Shown here: positions 16,886-26,362 of the stretch, in pieces
How the letters are laid out: each line of letters starts with the position of its first letter
Position numbering within the stretch: the first letter of the stretch is position 1
Assembly (NCBI RefSeq): GCF_018449545.1
Contig: NZ_JAAVUR010000021.1
Coordinates: 18,266 to 82,265, forward strand
From: Granulicella sp. dw_53
GTDB lineage: Bacteria; Acidobacteriota; Terriglobia; Terriglobales; Acidobacteriaceae
Direction of reading: 5' to 3'
Length of the DNA stretch: 64,000 nt
Notes under the pieces: generated by a model
Told to the model about the DNA's origin: nothing
Database searches by the model: none
Seen by the model: only the letters and a program-made list of their open reading frames with translations
Translations under genes and position numbers: made by a program

Positions 16886-19800
16886 ATGCAATGGAATTCC
16901 TTTCTCTCCCGCAAGCGCTGGCTTGTATTTGCTTTGCTGTTTCCAGTAATGGCGCACTCAGTGTTTAGTCAGACATCTACTACCGGCGCTATCCGCGGCA
17001 CTGTGACCGATTCGCAGAATGCTGTCATTGTTGGGGCGACCGTAACGGTGACCTCTTCGGCGACGGGCCAGCTTCGTACGGTAAAGACCGATAAAGACGG
17101 CCAGTTTACGGTAGGTCTGCTGCCGCCAGAGATTTACAGGATCAGTGTTGCGGTGCCGGGTTTCAAGAAGGCAGAGCCGGCGCCAGTGACGGTTGTCGTT
17201 ACGGAGACCGCGCGCGCCGACGCGCAGATGGTGGTGGGAAACGAAAGTGAGACGGTCGAGGTGAGTTCCGCAGCGGCGGCTCTGCAGGTCGAAAACGCGA
17301 CGCTGGGGACGGTGGTCGATGGTAGGACAATTCAGGAAGTGCCGCTAACAAATCGTAACTACACCCAGGTTTTGACGTTGTCGGCTGGTGTGGCTGGTGA
17401 TGTAAACAATGCGGCTTCGCTGGGCAAAGGTACGCAGGACGTATATGTCAACGGCGCGAGCAGCATCAGCAATAACTTCCACATGGACGGCGCGGACATT
17501 AATAACTTCGGCTCAGGCCGCGCGGGCGACTTTGTACAACAGGCTGGCATTGCAATTCCGAACCCGGATGCACTGCAAGAGTTCAAGATTCAGACGACCA
17601 ATTACGACGCTGGCTTTGGGCGAGATGCTGGTGCGAACGTCGATGTTGTGACAAAGACGGGCACGAACGCTATTCATGGATCGATGTGGGAGTTTTTCCG
17701 CAATGATGTCTTAAATGCGAACGATACCTTCCTGAAGATCGGCGGCCAGAAGCGCGCAGTGATGAAGCAAAATCAGTTTGGCGGAACGTTGGGTGGGCCT
17801 ATTGTGAAGGACAAGCTGTTCTTCTTCGGGTCTTACCAAGGGACGCGTCAGATAAACGGTCTTAGTGCGAGTTCGCTTGCCAGTAACTCGCTTTTTCCTC
17901 TTACCGACGATCGAAGCGCGGCGGCGATTGGCAAAATCGCGTGTCCAAACGGAAGCACCGCGACTACCCCTGCTGGCAGAGCAAAGTGGGCTCCATTCAA
18001 TGGCGGTGTGAACGTAGCTTGCGACGGCAGCAATATCAGTCCCGTTGCGCTGAATTTGTTACGTCAAAAGATCGCGAACGGGACATACCTGATTCCGACA
18101 CCGCAACGCCTTACCACCGATACCAATGGGAATCCTATCGGGCTATCGACGTTCAGCATCCCTTCGCATTACAGCGAGGATCAGTTTCTGGTGAATACGG
18201 ACTATGTTCTCACGTCGAAGCACACATTTTCTCAACGTTACTTCTACTCGAGACAGCCACAGACCCAGCCCTTCAGCAGTTCCACGAATACGCCTGGTAA
18301 TGGTGTAACGCCGAACTTCAATAGCCAAGTGGGAGTCTTGAAGCTGACCTCTGCACTGAACGCGCACTTCCTCAATGAGGCGCTAGTCGGCTACATTCGC
18401 AGCGTCGGCCGTCTACAAACACAAGCGAACCTGACCTTTGATCAGATCGGCATGACAGCGCCGAGCGATCCGACCTATCCGCTGACTCCCATCATCTCCA
18501 CGACGGGGTACTTCAACCTAGGTGGCGTCAACAATGACGTTTCGTTCTCTGCCGTCAACACATTCGAGATCAGCGACCAGATCAGTTGGACGCATGGCAA
18601 ACAGAGCTTCCGTGCCGGATTCCTGGGGGAGAAGAATCAGTTCAACTTCGACGACCCAAACAACAAGCGCGGTAGCGTAGGCTTCCAGACTTTCCAGGAT
18701 TTTCTTCTTGGTATGAGTGCCGCGCAGAACGGTTCGGCCTTTAGCAATGTGAACTCAAGCGGCAGCCAGCAGGGTTCTTACTATAAAGGCTTTCGCGGAA
18801 CGTCTATGGCGATGTTCCTCCAGGACGATATCAAGTTGCGGTCGAATCTAACGGTCAATGCCGGCGTGCGATGGGAGTTGAATAGCGGTGTGAGTGCGAA
18901 CCATGGTCAGCTGAGCAGCTTCTATCCATCCCTGGTAACGCCATTCCAGCCCGTACCGGTGGGCGGGACCTTTCAGGGCTTCGTTGTGCCAAACAATTAT
19001 CGGCTACCTCTTCCGGCAGGTGTGACGAGGTTGGGCAGCACAAGCCTTTCGGACAACGACATTCCTCTGCATAACTTTGGTCCGCGTGTCGGTTTTGCAT
19101 GGCAGCCACTCGGAGCCGCCAGCTCAACGGTGGTGCGTGGGGGTTACGGTGTCTTCTATACCTTGACGAATGCCAACTCGGTCTTGCAGACGTTAGGGGG
19201 GCAGCCATTTGTAAGCTCGGCGACCTTGACTGGAACGGCTAATGCTGCAGCGACGTTCCAGACGCCGTTCACGACGGTTCTTACGCCCGGCGTATGGCGG
19301 CCGCGTTCGACTGCATACACTTTGACAGTGACTGGCGTTGCGCAAAATATTGATTCGCCGATGGTTCAGCAGTACAACATGGACATACAACAGGAGCTGC
19401 CAGATAAATTTGTGATCGAAGCAGGTTATGTGGGAACACGCGGAACGCGCCTGGCGGAGTCTCGTGGCCTGAACAGAGCCTTTCTGGCCAGTCCCTCGAA
19501 CCCGATCAATGGCGTCACAACGAACACAGTCGCGTCCGCTAACTTGCAGGCACGCGTGCCCTATCAGGGCTTTACACCTAACGGAGTAACACGTATCGAG
19601 ACGTATGGCTTTTCGAGTTACAACAGCCTGCAGTCGACGTTGAAACGGCAGGTCGGCAGTGGATTGTATTTGCAGGCCGCCTATACCTGGAGCAAGATCA
19701 TGACGTCGGTGACGGGCGGAGATGGTCAGAACGGTGTCTTCTCGGGTGGCAGCGGCAATAGCAACGATCCGAATAACCGTTATGCTCGTTGGGGAGTCGC

Positions 19801-20422
19801 GGGTTACGATCGCACGAACCGATTTGTATTCGCCTATATCTGGCAGGTGCCGAGTTGGAAGAACGGTGGCGCGTTTGCCCGTGTCGCGACTGGCGGATGG
19901 CGGTTCTCCGGGGTGACGACCTTCCAGTCGGGTAAACCACTGACCTTCACCGATGCCAACAATGGCACCGCCTATGGGACTACAAGCCGTGCGCAGTTCG
20001 TTCCAGGTAAGGGCAATGGAGACATTCTGAATAAGAATGGCGGCTCCTTGCTGAACCGCATCAAGAACAATACGTACTTGAATCCGAGCGCGAGCGTATT
20101 TGTGACGGCTCCGGCTGTTCCGTTTAGTGCTCCTGCCAGTGCCACAAGCACTATCTTGCCCACGGATTATGGAAATAGCTCCATCGGCGTGGCTCGCGGA
20201 CCAGGAAACAACACCTGGGATATGACTCTGGCGAAGTCCACTAAGGTCGGCGGCCTTCGCGAAGATGCGACACTGGACTTCCGCACGGAGTTCTTCAATG
20301 TGTGGAATCACCCCCAGTATGCAAATCCTTCAACGGGAGCGCAGACTGCGAACTATGGCGTTATTAATGCATCGTCGGTCGCTCCGCGATTGATCCAATT
20401 CGCATTGAAGTACGTATTCTAA
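16886..20422 (+). CDS. Oar-like TonB-dependent outer-membrane receptor
   Basis: 1178 residues. A signal peptide (about 1-29, to HSVFSQ) is followed by a carboxypeptidase-regulatory-like beta domain (about 32-110; GAIRGTVTDSQNAVIVGATVTVTS). A plug-like region (about 120-260, with PLTNRNYTQVLTLSAGV) and a long beta-barrel come next, ending in an aromatic-rich strand with terminal Phe (RLIQFALKYVF), typical of outer-membrane proteins. An AGAGG-type ribosome site precedes the ATG. This is the very large receptor class abundant in Acidobacteria, resembling Myxococcus Oar. The substrate is unknown; an amide or peptide is suggested by the amidohydrolase and acetamidase genes on either side. Confidence 0.93.
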   Translation: MQWNSFLSRKRWLVFALLFPVMAHSVFSQTSTTGAIRGTVTDSQNAVIVGATVTVTSSATGQLRTVKTDKDGQFTVGLLPPEIYRISVAVPGFKKAEPAPVTVVVTETARADAQMVVGNESETVEVSSAAAALQVENATLGTVVDGRTIQEVPLTNRNYTQVLTLSAGVAGDVNNAASLGKGTQDVYVNGASSISNNFHMDGADINNFGSGRAGDFVQQAGIAIPNPDALQEFKIQTTNYDAGFGRDAGANVDVVTKTGTNAIHGSMWEFFRNDVLNANDTFLKIGGQKRAVMKQNQFGGTLGGPIVKDKLFFFGSYQGTRQINGLSASSLASNSLFPLTDDRSAAAIGKIACPNGSTATTPAGRAKWAPFNGGVNVACDGSNISPVALNLLRQKIANGTYLIPTPQRLTTDTNGNPIGLSTFSIPSHYSEDQFLVNTDYVLTSKHTFSQRYFYSRQPQTQPFSSSTNTPGNGVTPNFNSQVGVLKLTSALNAHFLNEALVGYIRSVGRLQTQANLTFDQIGMTAPSDPTYPLTPIISTTGYFNLGGVNNDVSFSAVNTFEISDQISWTHGKQSFRAGFLGEKNQFNFDDPNNKRGSVGFQTFQDFLLGMSAAQNGSAFSNVNSSGSQQGSYYKGFRGTSMAMFLQDDIKLRSNLTVNAGVRWELNSGVSANHGQLSSFYPSLVTPFQPVPVGGTFQGFVVPNNYRLPLPAGVTRLGSTSLSDNDIPLHNFGPRVGFAWQPLGAASSTVVRGGYGVFYTLTNANSVLQTLGGQPFVSSATLTGTANAAATFQTPFTTVLTPGVWRPRSTAYTLTVTGVAQNIDSPMVQQYNMDIQQELPDKFVIEAGYVGTRGTRLAESRGLNRAFLASPSNPINGVTTNTVASANLQARVPYQGFTPNGVTRIETYGFSSYNSLQSTLKRQVGSGLYLQAAYTWSKIMTSVTGGDGQNGVFSGGSGNSNDPNNRYARWGVAGYDRTNRFVFAYIWQVPSWKNGGAFARVATGGWRFSGVTTFQSGKPLTFTDANNGTAYGTTSRAQFVPGKGNGDILNKNGGSLLNRIKNNTYLNPSASVFVTAPAVPFSAPASATSTILPTDYGNSSIGVARGPGNNTWDMTLAKSTKVGGLREDATLDFRTEFFNVWNHPQYANPSTGAQTANYGVINASSVAPRLIQFALKYVF

Positions 20423-20430
20423 AAACAACG

Positions 20431-20481
20431 CGAAATGTGACGCTTGCTCGACCGGATGCGGTGCGCAAGCGTTGTATTTCG
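20431..20481 (+). terminator. Intercistronic hairpin between TonB receptor and acetamidase genes
   Basis: CGAAAT (20431-20436) pairs with ATTTCG (20476-20481), and ACGCTTGC (20440-20447) with GCAAGCGT (20465-20472), separated by a 3x3 internal loop. No long T-tract follows, so it may be an attenuator or an mRNA-stability element rather than a full terminator. Confidence 0.4.
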
Positions 20482-20524
20482 ATAACCTTCAACAGTTCTC
20501 TCCATATGTTTTGCGAGGTCTTTT

Positions 20525-21547
20525 ATGCGTCGGTTGCTTTTGACTACTGGAGTTTTGCTGGCTGGTTCGATGCCAATGCTGGCCGCTGAGTATAAGCTCC
20601 TTGCCACCCCCACCACGATCGAGTGGGGGCACTATGCAGTGACGAAGCCCGCCATTACGGTGAAGAGCGGAGACACGGTGACGATTCAGGCGCTGTCGAC
20701 CTGTGGTCCTTCGGACCGGCTAGTGGCGCGCGGTATCAAGGCCGAGGACATTCCAGCCTATAACGATGCAATCTATAAAGCAGATATCCCGGCGAGCGAA
20801 AAAGGTCCGGGTGGGCATATTCTGACCGGGCCGGTGGCTGTTGAAGAGGCTGAGCCGGGCGATGTCTTGGAAGTTCAGATTCTGAAGGTCGACATTGATG
20901 CGAACTTCGCATGCAATGGATTTGGCTTGCATCGCGGATTCCTTCCGATGGAGTTCCCTTACAGCCGTCAACGCTTGATTCCGCTGGATCGTCAGAAGAT
21001 GATCGGGCATTTTGCACCGGGAATCGATATTCCACTGCATCCGTTCTTCGGCAGTATGGGTGTGGCTCCGGGCAACGGCCGGTTGGACAGCGCTCCCCCC
21101 TTTGCGCACGCTGGCAATATGGATAACAAGGAATTGGTCGCTGGGACTACTCTCTATATTCCTGTGGCTGCCAAGGGTGCGCTGTTTGTGGCGGGTGACG
21201 GCCATGCCGGACAGGGCAACGGTGAGGTCGATATCACCGCGATGGAGACGTTTCTAACCGGGACGTTCAAGTTCGTGGTGCACAAGAAGAAACCAATGTC
21301 GTGGCCGCGGGCGGAGACGCCGACCCATTACATCACGATGGGCTTTAGCCCGGATCTGAAGGAAGCCACTGAGCATGCTCTTCGTGACATGATCGACTTC
21401 CTGGTAGAAGAGAAGCACATGACGCGAGACGACGCGTACATGCTGTCGAGCGTAGCTGTCGACCTGGATATTACCCAGTTGGTGGACGGCAACGTCGGCG
21501 TTCATGCGATGTGCCCGAAGAACATCTTTACAGTGGGAAGTAAGTAA
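20525..21547 (+). CDS. Acetamidase/formamidase family protein, exported
   Basis: 340 residues with a short signal peptide (about 1-21, ending in PMLAAE). The fold is that of the FmdA/AmdA family, with the motifs HILTGPVAVEEAEPGDVLEV, PGNGRLDSAPPFAHAGNMDN and GDGHAGQGNGEVDITAMET. Family members hydrolyse formamide, acetamide or related short amides to release ammonia. Most characterised members are cytoplasmic; this one appears exported. It lies about 100 bp after the TonB receptor gene with a hairpin between. Together with the amidohydrolase at 15245 it suggests extracytoplasmic amide breakdown. Confidence 0.88.
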   Translation: MRRLLLTTGVLLAGSMPMLAAEYKLLATPTTIEWGHYAVTKPAITVKSGDTVTIQALSTCGPSDRLVARGIKAEDIPAYNDAIYKADIPASEKGPGGHILTGPVAVEEAEPGDVLEVQILKVDIDANFACNGFGLHRGFLPMEFPYSRQRLIPLDRQKMIGHFAPGIDIPLHPFFGSMGVAPGNGRLDSAPPFAHAGNMDNKELVAGTTLYIPVAAKGALFVAGDGHAGQGNGEVDITAMETFLTGTFKFVVHKKKPMSWPRAETPTHYITMGFSPDLKEATEHALRDMIDFLVEEKHMTRDDAYMLSSVAVDLDITQLVDGNVGVHAMCPKNIFTVGSK

Positions 21548-21555
21548 TGCAGTTT

Positions 21556-21608
21556 GCTACCTGGGACTTGCACCTTTTTAGAGATGAAAGGAGTACGTCC
21601 CAGGTAGC
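21556..21608. terminator. Perfect 12-bp inverted repeat between convergent genes
   Basis: GCTACCTGGGAC (21556-21567) is perfectly complementary to GTCCCAGGTAGC (21597-21608), with a 29-nt loop. It lies exactly between the acetamidase stop and the response-regulator stop, so a bidirectional terminator is the simplest reading, though T-tracts are lacking. Confidence 0.45.
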
Positions 21609-21617
21609 GATCCTAGC

Positions 21618-22280
21618 TCAGGAGATTGCGACGATACCGCAGCGGATCGCGTAACGCATTAAATCCGCCATCGAATTGAAATTGAGTTTGCGATTGATAT
21701 TGGTGCGGTGCGATTCGGCCGTACGGACGCTAATGTTGAGGCGAGCGGCGATTTCGCGGTTGGTTAGGCCGCTGGCGAGCAACTCAATGACTTCAAGTTC
21801 TCTGACGGTAATAAGGGGCTTTTCCGCGGTGTCTGGCGAAAGTTTTTTACCGAGGAACTTCTGGAGTAAGAGTTCTCCCACACATGATGTAAAGAAGTGA
21901 CGGCCTTGAGAGACCGCTTCAACCGCACTTAGAAGGTCTTGATCGGCATCGCTCTTCAGCACAAAACCCTTTGCTCCAGATTCGAGAACCGCCCGGACGA
22001 TCTGTTCAGAGTCATGCATTGTGAGGATGATGATCTGGGTTTGGGGAGAGACACTGGAGAGTTCTGTGGCGACCTGGGGTCCATTAAGATGGGGCATGGA
22101 GAAATCCAGAATGGCGAGGTCGGGTTTTAGTTCGGAGGCAAGACTCACAGCGTTGAGTCCGTGCCGCGCCTCTCCAACTACCTCCCAGTCGCTCCTTAGT
22201 GCAAGTAGATCTCGTATGCCTCTGCGGATTAGCTCATGGTCGTCGGCGATTAAGATTCTCAGCTTAGCTTTATCAGGCAT
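21618..22280 (-). CDS. NarL/FixJ-type response regulator
   Basis: 220 residues. The receiver domain (about 7-122) has the acidic pocket DD at 13-14, phospho-acceptor Asp59 in LAILDFSMPHLNG, and the conserved Lys in GAKGFVLKSD. The output domain (about 150-215) is a LuxR-type helix-turn-helix with LTNREIAARLNISVRTAESHRTNI split across its recognition helix. The start overlaps the end of the histidine kinase gene by 8 bp, so the pair is translated from one message. Its targets are unknown; nearby candidates are the amidase set and its own operon. Confidence 0.95.
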   Translation of the reverse strand: MPDKAKLRILIADDHELIRRGIRDLLALRSDWEVVGEARHGLNAVSLASELKPDLAILDFSMPHLNGPQVATELSSVSPQTQIIILTMHDSEQIVRAVLESGAKGFVLKSDADQDLLSAVEAVSQGRHFFTSCVGELLLQKFLGKKLSPDTAEKPLITVRELEVIELLASGLTNREIAARLNISVRTAESHRTNINRKLNFNSMADLMRYAIRCGIVAIS

Positions 22281-23358
22281 CGATTTTGTACTCCGTCGGC
22301 AGGTCCGCAGTAATGGTCGTTCCGCTAGAGGTCCAGTGCATGGTCAAGAGGCCACCCAATTGCTCCAGGCGTTGCCGCATACCATTAATGCCGGTACCGG
22401 TATTTCGGCGTGCCTCTCGCGGTTCCGCGCCTGTTCCTTCATCGGCCAAGGTTAGTTTCAGCCAGTTCGCCTGTAGCTTCAGTGATATGTGTACGACGGT
22501 ACTTCCAGAGTGGCGGAGGACGTTTGCCAGGCCCTCCTGCACAACTCGAAAGAGCGCGACCTCCACCTCGTCCGAGAAGCGGCCAAGTTTTCGAGGGATG
22601 GTGAGGTCGACTCGTATGCCGCTGCGTTGTTCGAAGCCCTCGGCCAACCCTACGAGGGCACCTGCGAGCCCACTGTGGTCCAGTAAGGGAGGGTGCAGCA
22701 AGTAGGATGCACTGCGAATTCGCTCCGAGCATTCGTACGCGAGAGTCGTGGTTCGATACACGAGCGCCTTGATCGTCTCGTCTCCGTCGGCCACAAGCTG
22801 CATCAACTTGCGCAAGTTCCAGTTCAGTACAGCAAGCTCCTGTGAAGTGGAATCGTGGAGATCTCGTGCGAGGCGGCTTCGCTCTTCCTGCTGGATGTGT
22901 TCCAATTTATCGGCGACGGTGCGGAACGCGTTGCGTGCCTGGTTGCGCTCGGTCACATCTTGATAAAGTCCATATACGCCAGCTAGACGGTCATTGACCA
23001 TAAGTGGAATGCCGTACAGTTCTACATCAACGGTCATTCCATCCTTGCGGCGTCGCTGGGTTACAGTGTGGACCTTTTCTCCCGCTAATACACGACGAGT
23101 AAGATTGGTGGCTTCCTGGACACCTCTCGGGGCTGCGATCAAGGTGTCAAGGTCGGACGATTCTAACTCGTCAGAACTGTACTGGAAGAGCCTCCGAAAG
23201 GCCGGATTGCACATGGTATAACGGTGATCCGCGTCCAAAACGATGATGGCGATAGGACTATGTTCGATCAGAGCACTTAGATACGTCGCAGATAAATCGG
23301 AATCAACTTGCACAAGCGACGATTCTGGATGCACACCAACAGACTCATGCTGCCGCAT
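22273..23358 (-). CDS. Cytoplasmic PAS-domain sensor histidine kinase (HisKA_3 type)
   Basis: 361 residues with an excellent AGGAGGT ribosome site. A PAS domain (about 25-140; ALIEHSPIAIIVLDADHRY, ending in YQDVTERNQ) is followed by a HisKA_3 dimerisation domain with phospho-acceptor His168 in RDLHDS. A HATPase domain comes last, with N-box QEGLANVLRHS and G-box NTGTGINGMRQRL. I find no membrane segment, so the signal should be intracellular or membrane-permeant; no cofactor-specific residue is recognisable in the PAS domain. It is the NarL/DegS-type partner of the response regulator that overlaps its 3' end. Confidence 0.93.
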   Translation of the reverse strand: MRQHESVGVHPESSLVQVDSDLSATYLSALIEHSPIAIIVLDADHRYTMCNPAFRRLFQYSSDELESSDLDTLIAAPRGVQEATNLTRRVLAGEKVHTVTQRRRKDGMTVDVELYGIPLMVNDRLAGVYGLYQDVTERNQARNAFRTVADKLEHIQQEERSRLARDLHDSTSQELAVLNWNLRKLMQLVADGDETIKALVYRTTTLAYECSERIRSASYLLHPPLLDHSGLAGALVGLAEGFEQRSGIRVDLTIPRKLGRFSDEVEVALFRVVQEGLANVLRHSGSTVVHISLKLQANWLKLTLADEGTGAEPREARRNTGTGINGMRQRLEQLGGLLTMHWTSSGTTITADLPTEYKIDA

Positions 23359-23783
23359 ATATGACCTCCTGTCCTACGAGTCGACCGGATCGCTAAGAGT
23401 GGATAATTTCTCATCTTAGCAAAGATTTCCTCCAGGGAATGTCATTGTTGCGTCCGCCGTGAACCTCCGCCGTCATTCTTTGATGATTGTGTTCGCGATT
23501 TTGAGACTACTTATCCTTCTGACTTAGTTCAAATGGTTTGAAGCCGTCCATGCGGTTTCATGGAGGGCCTCGTCTAAGTGAGTAATTAGTTTGGAATAAG
23601 TATTCCTAAGTAGAGTAACTGCTGGAATACGTCGACTATGGTATCGGTACGTTTGGAGGGAGCTTGCGGATTGGTGGACAGGGAGTTACGTTATGTTGCG
23701 CTTGTTCGCAGCGATTTTTATCTGCGAGAGGCGCAACCACCGTCTGGAGTCCGTCATTTCGCCCTTGATGGGAAATGGAAGTA
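23359..23783. other. Gap upstream of the two-component operon
   Basis: About 425 bp between the histidine kinase start and the GH2 stop, both on the minus strand. It should hold the promoter of the two-component operon and the end of the GH2 transcript. I see a near-palindrome at 23593-23606 and a 6-bp stem TCCATG/CATGGA at 23547-23564. No credible gene is present. Confidence 0.5.
23593..23606. promoter_or_regulatory. Inverted repeat GGAATA-AG-TATTCC, possible operator
   Basis: A 6-2-6 inverted repeat about 235 bp upstream of the histidine kinase start, with a further GGAATA about 20 bp on. LuxR-type output domains bind short inverted repeats of this size, so autoregulation by the encoded NarL-type regulator is possible; that is an inference. 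Confidence 0.28.
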
Positions 23784-26297
23784 TTACGATCTAGGTATTC
23801 GAAGAAAAGCAGTCGAAACTCCATCGGAGTCGACACTGGTTTCGACCACATCTTTTAGGGAGAGGCTAATTTCGGCTCGCCCGTTGTAGAGCTGCACGAT
23901 GCGAGAGCCGGTCGGGGTCCCGAGATTGTCGATCAGCTTTCCATTGCCTGCGAGGGAGAAGCGCACTACGGCACGAGAGTCGAGGCAACGTACTCCTGCT
24001 GCATCAAGCATTTGGGCTTCGATGGTGGCTGACCCAAGGGCCTGATGCTTGAGAGAGAGGGCGAGAGCTTTGGGGGCTCCCCACTGTGTGGTCTGGTAAG
24101 TGAATGCAACCTCATCAGCCAATGGAAATGGCTTCCCACTTGGTCCGGCAATTTTCCCGTCCGAAACAGCTCTCAGCTCATTCTTGCCTTCCCGGAAGGC
24201 GACGTTCCAGTGCAGACCAGCGGCAGGGAACTCCTGGGGATTTCGTTTTTTGGTCCCCAGGGAGACCCCGTTGAGGAAGAGCTCCACCGAGGAGCAGTTG
24301 GAGTAGATGCGCACGAGACGCTCTTGCCCGGCCTTGCCCCAACGGATGGGCCAGTTATGCCCGTAGATGCGCAGCATGGGCTTCTTCGACCAGTAGGACT
24401 GAAAGACGAAGTAGCCTTCTTTGGGCTGCATGTCGCGGGTGATGAGGCCCTTCTGGTTGACTCGCGGGACGGGATTTTCTACGCGAAGGGGAGTCGTGAA
24501 GTCTTTGAAGATCCATTGCGCGGAGCCGCTGAGCCAGGGGATTTCTTCCTGGGTCTTCAGGTACCAGTCGAAGAGATCGCAGGCGTAGGTCTCGGACCAT
24601 TCGCCGTCGCGGGAGACGCGGGTGTCACCGCCGGTGAATTTGTAGTCGAGGCCCTTCTCGGCGGTTCCTTTGCCGGTGAGGATGCGGGCGAGGACGGGGT
24701 CGGGGTCTTCGGCGTGGCGTCCGGCGTGGCTGTCTGCTCCCCATTCGATGTGCATGAAGTGCGGGACGGTCATGCGGGCTTTGTCCAGCGAGGCGCGATA
24801 CTCCGTGTAGCTGCCGCTGTACCAGCCGGCCCAGATGGAGGGCGAGTAGACGTCGGGGATGTCGCGGGCGAAGTCGCAACGGCGGTAGGCGGTCATGCGG
24901 GTGGGGTCAAGCTGGTGGGATAGCTCGTGGAGTTCCTGCATGAAGTGGCGGATGGCTTCTTTGTCCTGACCGTTTACTTCGCCGGGCCAGTCGTCCTCGT
25001 TGCCGAGACCCCACATCAGAACGGAGGGGTGGTTGCGATGCTGGTCGATCATGTTGCGAAGCTGGGTGCGGCCGCGCTCCTGGAAGAGTTTGGTTCCGAC
25101 GCCGCTGCGACACCAGGGAACCTCTTCCCAGACGAGGAGGCCGAGCTGGTCGCAGAGATCGAGTACGAGGCTGGACTGTTGATAGTGGGCGAGGCGAATG
25201 AAGTTTGCGCCCATGTCCTTGACGAGTTGAAGCTCCTGGCGGATGAGGTCGTCGGGCATGGCGGCCGCGTAGCCTGCGTGGTCTTCGTGCCTTTGCGTGC
25301 CGCGCAGCAGCAGGCGCTCGCCGTTGAGGAAGAAGGGGCCGTGCTCTTCGAAGCGTGTGTGACGGACGCCGAAGGCGTGGGCTACGGCCGAGGTTCCATC
25401 CGAGCAGGTGAGGGAGGCCTCGCAGTGGTAGAGATGGGGTTGATCCGGGGACCAGAGGAGAGGAGCTTTGAGCTCGAAGGCGGCGAGTTCTTTTTCACCT
25501 TGCCATGTCTGAGGGTGCAGGGTTTGCTGGAAGACTTTGCGGCCGCTGGGATCGGTGACGGAGAGGTTGAGTTGCAGATCACCTTGTGTTGCCGCGGGCG
25601 TATAGAGTCTTGCCGTGATTGCGACCTTTGCTACGCTGCCTGGGCTGTAGGAGACGGTGGTGTGTAGAGCCTCTAAGGAGATGGCGGGAACGTAGACGAG
25701 ATGGACGGCGCGGTAGAGGCCTCCGTAGAGGGTGAAGTCGCTGAGGTCGGAGGGCATGCGCTCGGTGTCGGGCGAGTTGTCGCAGACGACGGCGAGTTGC
25801 AGGTCCGTGCCTGCGGGGGTATGTTGCGCTCCTTCGGTGATGTCCATGACGAACTCGTCGTAGCCGCCGATGTGTTTGCCGACGAGGGCTTCGCCGAGAT
25901 AGACCGCAGCCTGCTGGCCTACGCCCTGAAAGTGCAGAAGCGTCCGGCCCTGGGGGAAGGGGTTGGCTATGCGCAGGTGTTTCCGGTAGCAGCCTTGTCC
26001 GCGATAGGCTGGGGTTTCGGGGTCGCAGGCGTCGTAGTGGTTGAAGCAGTGTGGCACGGTGACGGGCTGCCAGACGGCGATGTCCTGACTGTGAGCGATC
26101 TCCCAGGGGGCGTCGAGTGGACCGCGGAAGAACTCCCAACCGGTGTCGAGCCGGGTGACGATAGAAGGGCCTGACTGGGTGTTGCCGGAGTTCGAGGTGA
26201 CGGCTTGCAGGACCGAGGCCAGCAGGGTAGGAGTCGATGTGCCGACTGCATAGGCTGCTGCTCCGCCTTGCAAGAACGATCGTCGTGAGAGAGGCAT
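23784..26297 (-). CDS. GH2 family glycoside hydrolase (beta-galactosidase-like), Tat-exported
   Basis: 837 residues. The N-terminus SRRSFLQGG plus a hydrophobic stretch is a Tat signal. The GH2 sugar-binding domain (about 45-205), immunoglobulin-like domain (about 205-315) and TIM barrel (from about 316) follow in order. The acid/base is Glu434 in GLGNEDD and the nucleophile Glu518 in HIEWGAD. The beta-rich C-terminal part resembles the DUF4982/big-domain extensions of secreted GH2 enzymes. GH2 members include beta-galactosidases, mannosidases and glucuronidases, and specificity cannot be set from sequence alone. It is the third gene of a minus-strand set behind a TonB receptor and an alginate-lyase-family enzyme, about 65 bp after the latter. 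Confidence 0.9.
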   Translation of the reverse strand: MPLSRRSFLQGGAAAYAVGTSTPTLLASVLQAVTSNSGNTQSGPSIVTRLDTGWEFFRGPLDAPWEIAHSQDIAVWQPVTVPHCFNHYDACDPETPAYRGQGCYRKHLRIANPFPQGRTLLHFQGVGQQAAVYLGEALVGKHIGGYDEFVMDITEGAQHTPAGTDLQLAVVCDNSPDTERMPSDLSDFTLYGGLYRAVHLVYVPAISLEALHTTVSYSPGSVAKVAITARLYTPAATQGDLQLNLSVTDPSGRKVFQQTLHPQTWQGEKELAAFELKAPLLWSPDQPHLYHCEASLTCSDGTSAVAHAFGVRHTRFEEHGPFFLNGERLLLRGTQRHEDHAGYAAAMPDDLIRQELQLVKDMGANFIRLAHYQQSSLVLDLCDQLGLLVWEEVPWCRSGVGTKLFQERGRTQLRNMIDQHRNHPSVLMWGLGNEDDWPGEVNGQDKEAIRHFMQELHELSHQLDPTRMTAYRRCDFARDIPDVYSPSIWAGWYSGSYTEYRASLDKARMTVPHFMHIEWGADSHAGRHAEDPDPVLARILTGKGTAEKGLDYKFTGGDTRVSRDGEWSETYACDLFDWYLKTQEEIPWLSGSAQWIFKDFTTPLRVENPVPRVNQKGLITRDMQPKEGYFVFQSYWSKKPMLRIYGHNWPIRWGKAGQERLVRIYSNCSSVELFLNGVSLGTKKRNPQEFPAAGLHWNVAFREGKNELRAVSDGKIAGPSGKPFPLADEVAFTYQTTQWGAPKALALSLKHQALGSATIEAQMLDAAGVRCLDSRAVVRFSLAGNGKLIDNLGTPTGSRIVQLYNGRAEISLSLKDVVETSVDSDGVSTAFLRIPRS

Positions 26298-26362
26298 CCG
26301 TACTCCATTTGAGCTGCCCCGTGAGAGGACGGGGAGCGTGTTGTTCGAGATGAAGCTTGAAC

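Noticed and set aside
23638..23889. 83-residue + strand frame near the GH2 3' end
   Set aside because: It overlaps the end of the GH2 gene on the other strand and has no ribosome site or motif.
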